From an uncultured Oscillospiraceae bacterium (lineage in GTDB: Bacteria; Bacillota; Clostridia; Oscillospirales; Acutalibacteraceae), in the NCBI GenBank assembly GCA_900539425.1, contig UQBX01000038.1, forward strand, positions 1 through 11,418: a DNA stretch of 11,418 nucleotides, read 5' to 3'. The stretch's first letter is position 1. Every line of letters begins with the position of its first letter. The translations under genes and the position numbers were made by a program. Below are positions 6,490-11,418 of the stretch, piece by piece. The notes below the pieces were generated by a model that was not told the DNA's origin, made no database searches, and worked only from the letters and a program-made list of their open reading frames with translations.

Positions 6490-7995
6490 TTAAACATATT
6501 TTGCTGCAAGCGTCATTATTTCTTCCTGCGTAGCGGTCTTTGCATCCGTTTCGCCCGCAAGGCGCCCTCCGCTCATAACAAGTATCCTGTCGCAAACACC
6601 AAGCAGTTCCGGCATTTCGGAGGAAACCATCAGAACTATTTTGCCGCGCGCGGCAAGGTCATTTATCAGTTTATATATTTCATATTTTGCCCCTACGTCA
6701 ATTCCTCTTGTAGGTTCGTCAAGAAGCAGTACGTCCGGCTCTGTCAGCAGCCATCTCCCAAGAATTACTTTCTGCTGATTTCCGCCTGAGAGAACGCCTA
6801 TTTTTGTTTCCTGATCAGGGGTTTTTATTCTGAGCTTCTCAATCAGTTGCGCAACGCTTTCTTTCATCTTTTTATCGCTTAGAAACGGCCCTGCGGAAAA
6901 TTTTTTCAGGCTTGATATCACAGCGTTTTCACGGATGTTCAGTATGGCAAAAATACCTGTTGCTCTGCGTTCCTCTGTCAGCAGAGCAAAACCGTTTTTC
7001 ACTGATTCTCTGGCATTTCTGTTTTTTACTTCAGTGCCGCACAGGTATATGTTGCCGCTTTTTCTTGTGTTTATTCCAAATATCGTTTCAAGCAGTTCAG
7101 TTCTGCCGGAGCCGTCAAGTCCTGCTATGCCAAGTATTTCACCACGCCTTGCTGTAAAAGAAACATCGTAGAGCTTTTTATACTGGGCACTCAGACCGTT
7201 CACCGTAAGAAATGTTTCGCCGGGTGTGTTCGTCTTTTCCGGATATCGGTTCTTTAGTTCGCGGCCAACCATCAGGCGTATTATCTCATCGGTTGTGAGC
7301 TCGTTTGCAGGCTTTGTGGCAATATGCTTTCCGTCCCTCATTACAGTAACTTCATCGGAAATTCTTAAAATCTCTTCCATTTTATGGGAAATATAGATTA
7401 TTCCGCATCCTTTTTTCTTTAAAGACGCAATTATTCCGAACAGCATTTCAGCCTCGGCATCAGTCAGAGATGATGTCGGTTCGTCAAATACAATTACTTT
7501 TGCGTTATATGAGACTGCCTTGGCTATTTCCGCCATCTGCCTTTGTGAAACAGGCATTTTGCCCATTACGGATCTTGGGTCTATATCAAGACCTAAAGTA
7601 TCGAATACGCTTTTTGACTGCTCATACATTCTCTTTTCGCTTGTGAGCGGTATGAATTTTGAAACTGTCGGCAGGCGGCCGAGCCACATGTTATCCATTA
7701 CACTGCGTTTAAGTGCCTGATTTAGCTCCTGGTGTACCATTGCCACCCCGTTTTCAAGCGCTTCTTTAGAGTTCCTGAAATTTACTTCTTCGCCGTTTAA
7801 AAAGATTTTTCCGCTGTCTTTTGCATATACGCCGAACAGACATTTCATAAGCGTTGATTTGCCTGCGCCGTTTTCACCCATAAGCGCATGAACAGTGCCC
7901 GCATTTACTGTTATTGAAACACCGTCAAGCGCTTTTACACCGGGAAAGCTTTTTGTAATTCCTTCCATTTTAAGCAGTACATTGTTTTTGTTCAT
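6490..7995 (-). CDS. mglA: Sugar ABC transporter ATPase, MglA-type (double NBD)
   Basis: A 501-aa cytoplasmic ATPase with two fused nucleotide-binding domains, the normal length for MglA/RbsA of CUT2 importers. NBD1 has Walker A GENGAGKST (40-48), Q-loop Q89, signature VSQRQ (149-153), Walker B VIVFDEP (167-173) and switch His204. NBD2 has a degenerate Walker A GLDGSGRT (292-299, lacking the Lys), signature LSGGNQQ (402-408), Walker B VLLLDEP (422-428), and Ser458-Ser459 in place of the switch His. This asymmetric pattern, with one competent and one degenerate site, is standard for the family and not a defect. The start at 7995 has GGAAGTG upstream and lies 15 nt after the binding-protein stop. 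The stop overlaps the ribosome site of the permease gene. It powers uptake of the sugar delivered by the upstream lipoprotein. Confidence 0.95.
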   Translation of the reverse strand: MNKNNVLLKMEGITKSFPGVKALDGVSITVNAGTVHALMGENGAGKSTLMKCLFGVYAKDSGKIFLNGEEVNFRNSKEALENGVAMVHQELNQALKRSVMDNMWLGRLPTVSKFIPLTSEKRMYEQSKSVFDTLGLDIDPRSVMGKMPVSQRQMAEIAKAVSYNAKVIVFDEPTSSLTDAEAEMLFGIIASLKKKGCGIIYISHKMEEILRISDEVTVMRDGKHIATKPANELTTDEIIRLMVGRELKNRYPEKTNTPGETFLTVNGLSAQYKKLYDVSFTARRGEILGIAGLDGSGRTELLETIFGINTRKSGNIYLCGTEVKNRNARESVKNGFALLTEERRATGIFAILNIRENAVISSLKKFSAGPFLSDKKMKESVAQLIEKLRIKTPDQETKIGVLSGGNQQKVILGRWLLTEPDVLLLDEPTRGIDVGAKYEIYKLINDLAARGKIVLMVSSEMPELLGVCDRILVMSGGRLAGETDAKTATQEEIMTLAAKYV

Positions 7996-8010
7996 AAAAG
8001 CACTTCCGTT

Positions 8011-9084
8011 TTATTCTCCTGTATATACTGAGTAGGGTACATTCACTCTCCAGTCTCCCACTGTGTTTTCAGTATCAAGACCGGTGAGCGGAGGAGCGGA
8101 GGAGTTGAAATTATCTATAATAGTTTTAATGGCTTTTGCCATGCCTTCGCCGTCCTGCTTAATAGTGCCCGCCATTGAGCCGTCCGCTATTTTAGATTTT
8201 GCGGCATCTGTAGCGTCAATTCCGAAAACGGGTATTACAACAGAGCCCTCTCCCTTGTTATATCCTGCGCTTTGAAGTGCAGATACAGCGCCTAAAGCCA
8301 TCTCGTCATTATTTGCAATTACAAGTTCCACCATATTGTTTCCGGAGGTACTGTGTTTGGCAAGTATGGTACTCATATAATTGGTTGCCGCCGCGGAAGA
8401 CCAGTTTCCGTCTTGGTCAACAAGATATTTGTTTGTGTTGCCGGCGTCATAAAATTCAATTGCGGGTTTTCCCGCTTCTTGCAAAATGGCGTTGCAGTCC
8501 TCAACGGCGTACTGCGTTCTTGCAATTGCCTCAAGGTTGCCCTCCTGACCTTTAAACATTACATAACTTATCTTTCCGTCTTTGTTAAGGTCATATTTGT
8601 CATAATTCTCCAGCAGGTAGTTTCCTATCATTTCTCCCTGCATATGGCCTGCCATTTCATAATCAGTTCCCACGAACACGCATTTTTCATAGCTTGATAC
8701 AACGCTTTCGTCCACAGAACGGTTAAAGAATATTACGGGTATATTTTGCGCTTTTGCAAGGTTTACTATATTTTGCGCAGCGTCGTTTGATCCGGTGTCA
8801 ACCACGTTTACTACAAGCAGGGACGAGCCTTTTGCAATGGCTGTGTGAACCTGTTCAGTCTGAGTTGTCTGACTGCTGTTTGCGTCATAATCGTTGTAGT
8901 TAAGACCGGCTTCACTCAGTATTCTGTCAAGCTCTGCGCGAACTCCTGAGATATAGGTGTCGCTGAAGGTGTAGTAGAGTACGGATATTTCACCTTTGCC
9001 TGAAGTTGAAGTGTCCCCTGAACACGCAGTAAGGCAAAATACGGCAAAAAGTATCGCTGTTATAAATGCTGTAATTTTTTTCAT
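8011..9084 (-). CDS. mglB: Galactose/glucose-type sugar-binding lipoprotein, MglB-like
   Basis: A 357-aa periplasmic-binding-protein-type lipoprotein. Signal peptide residues 1-20 end in lipobox LTAC, with Cys21 as the acylated residue. Compared with E. coli MglB, the calcium loop is kept as DLNKDGKIS (165-173) with its distant Glu253. Sugar-site equivalents present are D42 (D14), N121 (N91), R189 (R158), W228 (W183), N259 (N211) and D290 (D236). Changed positions are F16 to Y44, H152 to N183, D154 to E185 and N256 to Q310, so the ligand may not be plain D-galactose or D-glucose. There is also an insertion of about a dozen residues before W228. A GTG at 9093 is possible, but ATG 9084 with GAGTGA upstream gives a standard signal peptide. 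It is the first gene of the operon binding protein-ATPase-permease-small TM protein, and an AraC regulator lies upstream. Confidence 0.9.
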   Translation of the reverse strand: MKKITAFITAILFAVFCLTACSGDTSTSGKGEISVLYYTFSDTYISGVRAELDRILSEAGLNYNDYDANSSQTTQTEQVHTAIAKGSSLLVVNVVDTGSNDAAQNIVNLAKAQNIPVIFFNRSVDESVVSSYEKCVFVGTDYEMAGHMQGEMIGNYLLENYDKYDLNKDGKISYVMFKGQEGNLEAIARTQYAVEDCNAILQEAGKPAIEFYDAGNTNKYLVDQDGNWSSAAATNYMSTILAKHSTSGNNMVELVIANNDEMALGAVSALQSAGYNKGEGSVVIPVFGIDATDAAKSKIADGSMAGTIKQDGEGMAKAIKTIIDNFNSSAPPLTGLDTENTVGDWRVNVPYSVYTGE

Positions 9085-9223
9085 TTGTATCACTCTGTTT
9101 CAATATGTTAATTTAGGCGCAGTTGCCTTTCATATTTAATATTGCCAATAATTTTTCAATGAACCAATCAATTTTTTTATTCATAAAATTTATTTAAAAT
9201 TGATTTTTTAGCTGAAAAAATAA
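9085..9223 (-). promoter_or_regulatory. mgl operon upstream control region
   Basis: This 139-bp AT-rich gap between the AraC terminator and the binding-protein gene must hold the operon promoter. The best minus-strand candidate is TTGGTT-17-CAATAT or the overlapping TTGAAA-17-AATATG, both poor -10 matches, which would fit an activator-dependent promoter. Just upstream is a perfect 10-bp inverted repeat, AATCAATTTT (9166-9175) and AAAATTGATT (9196-9205), separated by 20 bp. No convincing catabolite-responsive element was found. Confidence 0.4.
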
Positions 9224-9226
9224 AGA

Positions 9227-9254
9227 AAAGCGCTCCGCCTGAGCGGAGCGCTTT
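9227..9254 (-). terminator. Terminator after the AraC regulator gene
   Basis: Perfect 12-bp stem AAAGCGCTCCGC (9227-9238) with GCGGAGCGCTTT (9243-9254) and a 4-nt CTGA loop. Minus-strand transcripts leaving the regulator gene run into a U-rich tract after it. The stem is GC-rich and should separate regulator and transporter transcription. Confidence 0.85.
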
Positions 9255-9273
9255 CTTTTTATCTTATATTTAA

Positions 9274-10113
9274 TTATTCGTCATTTTTTTTCGAAATCAG
9301 ATTTCGCCTGTATGCACTTGGGGAATATCCCGTTTTCTGCTGAAAAGCGGATGAAAAATGGTATGCACTGTAATATCCCAAAGTATCGGCAATTTCTATT
9401 ATTGACATTGATGTTTTTTCAAGTATCTGCTTTGCCTTTTCTATTTTTAGGTCTGAGATATACTGCTTGGGAGATACATGAAGAGAATCATTAAAGATCT
9501 GATGTATCCTGCGGGATGATACATTAAAGAAATTCGCTATTTCGGTAACTGTTATGCGCGAGTAAAGCTTTTGCTGAATATATGTGCAAACCTCAGAAAG
9601 CTTTACACTGTGTGCTGCAGATGCGGGCTTTTCAACATATTTAAGAGTGAGATTGAAAAAATAATGCCTGAATACAGAGTTAATATAGTCAATCTCGTTC
9701 GGAAATTCTCTGCCCACGTCAAGAAGCTCATTAAATAGTTCGCATTCATGCTCCGAAACATCAGTTGTATATATTTTATCGGTTTTTACTTTCAGAGGCG
9801 AATAGCAGAGGAAATCCACCCAAAAATATTTCCATATCTTATGTGTACTGCGGTATTCTTTAAGCTTTTTTCTCTTAACTATAATATAAGAGTTTTTCGG
9901 CAGAAAAATCTTTTCGCCGTCAACCGTTTCAAGACGGCCTACTCCCTCAACTGTGCGAATAAAGCAGTACATGTCTTTTAATGAAAGAGAATCGTCTTCT
10001 GACATCTCATATCTGTAAAATTCATCTGCCGTTACGCTCCAGGCCGCTGCAACAACATCTTTGTTTTTAGGGAAAACCAGATTTGAAGTGTAAAACCAAG
10101 TGCACTGATACAT
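9274..10113 (-). CDS. AraC/XylS-family transcriptional regulator
   Basis: A 279-aa regulator. Residues 1-165 form an N-terminal sensor of the cupin-like AraC type (for example LPKNSYIIVKRK at 71-82 and KYFWVDF at 95-101). Residues 170-275 are the double helix-turn-helix DNA-binding domain, with HTH1 around 187-208 (ITVTEIANFFNVSSRRIHQI) and HTH2 around 237-258 (SIIEIADTLGYYSAYHFSSA), followed by the conserved F..KTGYSPSAYR. The frame opens at 10197, but those extra 28 residues are hydrophobic and unlike AraC proteins. ATG 10113 has AAGGGTG about 7 nt upstream and starts a typical sensor. It sits directly upstream of the mgl-type operon in the same orientation, with a terminator between. It is most simply a sugar-responsive activator of that operon (inference from position). 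A well-formed extended -10 lies about 170 bp upstream. Confidence 0.9.
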   Translation of the reverse strand: MYQCTWFYTSNLVFPKNKDVVAAAWSVTADEFYRYEMSEDDSLSLKDMYCFIRTVEGVGRLETVDGEKIFLPKNSYIIVKRKKLKEYRSTHKIWKYFWVDFLCYSPLKVKTDKIYTTDVSEHECELFNELLDVGREFPNEIDYINSVFRHYFFNLTLKYVEKPASAAHSVKLSEVCTYIQQKLYSRITVTEIANFFNVSSRRIHQIFNDSLHVSPKQYISDLKIEKAKQILEKTSMSIIEIADTLGYYSAYHFSSAFQQKTGYSPSAYRRNLISKKNDE

Positions 10114-10281
10114 AATTATCACCCTTAGAATCCCGAAAGTAATAAAATAAATCAAGCAATAGTGCTTTGTAAAGGCATTTTCCGCTGAAAAACTCAACAG
10201 TTATTTGCTGATTTTTATTACATTTCTGAATTTTAGTGTAAATTTTAAAAATAACGGTCTGTTTTTATTTTAGGTGAATTT

Positions 10282-10290
10282 ATTATATCA
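10282..10290 (-). promoter_or_regulatory. Extended -10 promoter for the AraC gene
   Basis: The minus strand reads TGATATAAT, a perfect -10 hexamer with the TGn extension. No good -35 is present at 17 bp, as is common for extended -10 promoters. The predicted leader is about 160 nt. Slightly upstream, a 9-bp-arm palindrome ATTTATAAA-N3-TTTATAAAT (10315-10335) is centred near -50 and could bind a regulator. Confidence 0.45.
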
Positions 10291-10587
10291 TAATTCATTC
10301 TGCATTGCACACGTATTTATAAAAAGTTTATAAATGCTCTCAAAATAAATTATTTAAAGCTAAAGCGGCTCTTAGCTATTAGATTATATAAAAATGAAGA
10401 AATATAGAAGATATTCGGACTTAAATGCGGTAAATGGTCTGCTTTGCTAAAAATAAATTTGCCTTCCTTGAATTCCTTCCTGCTTTCCTTGTAATTAATT
10501 ATATTAAACGACAAATTACATTGCTGAAAACTCATATTGCATACTAAATACAAAATATTGCAAAATTAGAAAATTTTGATAAATGTG
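10291..10587. other. AT-rich intergenic DNA without a supported gene
   Basis: About 300 bp between the AraC promoter and the DUF3793 promoter. It holds the ATTTATAAA palindrome at 10315-10335, a small hairpin AGCTAA/TTAGCT (10358-10377), and a palindrome CAAAATT-N4-AATTTTG (10561-10578) just upstream of the next -35 box. The open frames seen here lack ribosome sites and protein-like composition. I see no gene. Confidence 0.6.
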
Positions 10588-10616
10588 TTGACAAAAACTT
10601 GCACAGATGGTATGAT
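10588..10616 (+). promoter_or_regulatory. Strong sigma-A promoter for the DUF3793 gene
   Basis: Consensus TTGACA (10588-10593), 17-bp spacer, TATGAT (10611-10616); predicted start near 10623. This is the best promoter in the window. The start site coincides with the first of two operators, so the promoter should be strong but repressible. Confidence 0.85.
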
Positions 10617-10622
10617 TATATC

Positions 10623-10674
10623 AGTTAGTCGCAACTAACTTATTTTTTGTTATGTCAGTTAGTTAAGACTAACT
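10623..10674. promoter_or_regulatory. Two identical palindromic operators
   Basis: The palindrome AGTTAGT-N4-ACTAACT occurs twice, with identical 7-bp arms and different 4-bp spacers: 10623-10640 (CGCA) and 10657-10674 (TAAG). Centres are 34 bp apart, about three helical turns. The first starts at the predicted transcription start and the second lies within the early leader, positions suited to repression. The TTAGT half-site is reminiscent of sites of dimeric winged-helix repressors (DtxR- or MarR-like), but the regulator is not in the window and this link is inferred. Confidence 0.75.
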
Positions 10675-10679
10675 ATCAG

Positions 10680-10793
10680 CCGCTGTTTTAACAGCGGAAC
10701 AGGCAGGGCGCCGGATGCTCCTTCAGAACTTCTTTGTACCCGGAAATGCAAAATACACTCTCCCTCATATTTTGCCTTTTATTTCCGGCGCCC
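10680..10793 (+). ncRNA. Structured leader of the DUF3793 transcript (candidate cis-regulatory RNA)
   Basis: The leader of about 205 nt has nested inverted repeats. First is a palindrome CCGCTGTT-TT-AACAGCGG (10680-10697). Next is a closing stem GGGCGCCGGA (10706-10715) with TCCGGCGCCC (10784-10793), 10 bp perfect. Inside it, CCGGAAAT (10740-10747) can pair with ATTTCCGG (10781-10788), extended by GCAAAATA (10748-10755) with TATTTTGC (10768-10775). The last helix competes with the closing stem for 10784-10788, so two alternative folds exist. I do not recognise a known riboswitch. It could be a regulatory RNA or merely a stable leader. Confidence 0.45.
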
Positions 10794-10827
10794 TTTATAT
10801 CAAATACTAATAATCCCCGGTGACTTT

Positions 10828-11379
10828 ATGATTGAAAAATATCTTATTGAGCATTGTTCGCCAACACTGGCATCTATCAAAACCGCTAATCTTTTTTCTG
10901 TTTCACTTGAAAAAGAAAAAGATGCTGAAACACAGCTGCAGAGATGGGGAAGTCTTCTGTATGAAAAAGGGATAGAACTCGTTGTTATAAGGCTTTGTGA
11001 AAAACGCGCGCTCGTTTATGTTTTTCGCCGCAGTATGCTTGTAAAAGATCTTGGCAGGCAGGGTGTTTTTGATTTTCTGAACAAATACGGTTATAACAGT
11101 CTTGACCCTGATGAAGCACTGTGCAGACTTGCTTACCGCATAAGATGCAGCCAGGAGTTTCCGCATGAGATAGGTGTGTTCCTCGGCTATCCGCTTAATG
11201 ACGTCAAGTGCTTTATCAGATACGGAGGAAGAAACTGCAAATGCTCCGGATGCTGGCAGGCGTATTCGAATGAAGAAGAGGCACTGCGTATTTTCAGTAA
11301 GTACAGCAAGTGCAGAGCAGTATATAAAAAGAAGTGGCAAAGCGGCAGGTCTGTTATGGAACTGACTGTTGCCGCATGA
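10828..11379 (+). CDS. DUF3793 family protein
   Basis: A 183-aa soluble protein. Family landmarks are HCSPTLASIKTANLFS at 9-24, the Leu/Ile-rich strand region (LVVIRLCEKRALVYVFR), HEIGVFLGYPLNDVKCFI (113-130), and a GxxCKCSGCWQAY segment (134-146), followed by a C-terminal helix and KC (161-162). DUF3793 has no established biochemical role. As I recall, its genes often sit near feoA/feoB and flavodoxin genes in Clostridia, which suggests a link to iron or redox, but nothing downstream is visible to confirm this. Cys137, Cys139 and Cys142 form a CxCxxC cluster where I recall relatives having fewer Cys, so metal or thiol chemistry is possible. Start ATG 10828 has GGTGA at 10819-10823. It is expressed from a strong promoter with two operators and a structured leader. 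No terminator is seen in the last 39 bp. Confidence 0.85.
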   Translation: MIEKYLIEHCSPTLASIKTANLFSVSLEKEKDAETQLQRWGSLLYEKGIELVVIRLCEKRALVYVFRRSMLVKDLGRQGVFDFLNKYGYNSLDPDEALCRLAYRIRCSQEFPHEIGVFLGYPLNDVKCFIRYGGRNCKCSGCWQAYSNEEEALRIFSKYSKCRAVYKKKWQSGRSVMELTVAA

Positions 11380-11418
11380 AATAAAAAATTATAAATAAAA
11401 AGACCGGCACATCGAGCG

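Noticed and set aside
6479..6595. 39-residue N-terminal extension of the permease
   Set aside because: Cys/Arg-rich sequence overlapping the ATPase gene out of frame, while the ATG at 6478 has an ideal AAGGAG and a family-like start.
6490..7995. Missing Walker A lysine and switch His in the second NBD of MglA as a loss-of-function sign
   Set aside because: This asymmetry is normal for MglA/RbsA-type double ATPases.
9085..9223. Catabolite-responsive (cre) site upstream of the sugar operon
   Set aside because: No stretch matches the cre consensus well enough by eye.
10114..10197. 28-residue N-terminal extension of the AraC regulator
   Set aside because: It is hydrophobic and not AraC-like, and a clear AAGGGTG ribosome site precedes the ATG at 10113.
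10394..10450. Short plus-strand frame MKKYRRYSDLNAVNGLLC
   Set aside because: Only 18 codons and no Shine-Dalgarno upstream; coding cannot be supported.
10350..10553. 67-aa open frame on the minus strand in the intergenic region
   Set aside because: No ribosome site, AT-driven composition (Phe, Asn, Ser, Tyr rich) and no family resemblance; likely chance.
10706..10793. Inverted-repeat element as a miniature transposon (MITE)
   Set aside because: No target-site duplication was visible and only one copy is in the window; a leader RNA structure fits the position better, though a genome-wide copy search could revive this.

Overview
The window looks like a chromosomal segment of an anaerobic Firmicute of the class Clostridia, probably an Oscillospirales/Ruminococcaceae-type gut bacterium. 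This is an inference from moderate-to-low GC, AT-rich intergenic DNA, strong GGAG/AAGG ribosome binding sites, hairpin-plus-U terminators, and protein families common in that group (DUF3048, DUF3793, GtrA, an mgl-type sugar ABC system). No rRNA, tRNA, CRISPR array, phage gene or insertion sequence was seen.

Layout. (1) Positions 1-4170, minus strand: an envelope gene block. A membrane-anchored DUF3048 (YerB-like) protein is followed by a two-TM protein with a Pro/Gln/Asn/Tyr-rich 16-residue repeat tail. A hairpin terminator comes next, then a tail-anchored metallophosphoesterase and a GtrA-family membrane protein. (2) Positions 4255-5190, plus strand: a good sigma-A promoter drives a 207-aa protein that I read as a degenerate actin/MreB-fold protein without its nucleotide-binding motifs. 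It is followed by a 64-aa acidic-tailed small protein whose ribosome binding site lies inside the 3' arm of a terminator-like hairpin. (3) Positions 5207-5232: a perfect palindrome that acts as a bidirectional terminator between convergent genes. (4) Positions 5252-9084, minus strand: an mglBAC-type galactose/methyl-galactoside-like ABC operon (binding lipoprotein, double ATPase, permease). It ends in an overlooked 50-aa one-TM gene. (5) Positions 9274-10113, minus strand: an AraC/XylS regulator, closed by its own terminator and probably controlling the sugar operon. (6) Positions 10114-10827: a 0.7-kb intergenic region. Its right half holds a near-consensus promoter, two identical palindromic operators and a roughly 200-nt leader rich in inverted repeats. 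(7) Positions 10828-11379, plus strand: a DUF3793 protein, likely the first gene of an operon that continues past the window.

How the genes fit together. Only the sugar module is functionally clear. A lipoprotein captures the sugar, MglC transports it with energy from MglA, and the adjacent AraC regulator presumably adjusts expression. The DUF3793 promoter with its paired operators looks like a tightly repressed regulon, possibly metal/iron-linked. The most unusual parts are the degenerate actin-like protein with the hairpin-masked small gene behind it, and the structured leader of the DUF3793 gene.
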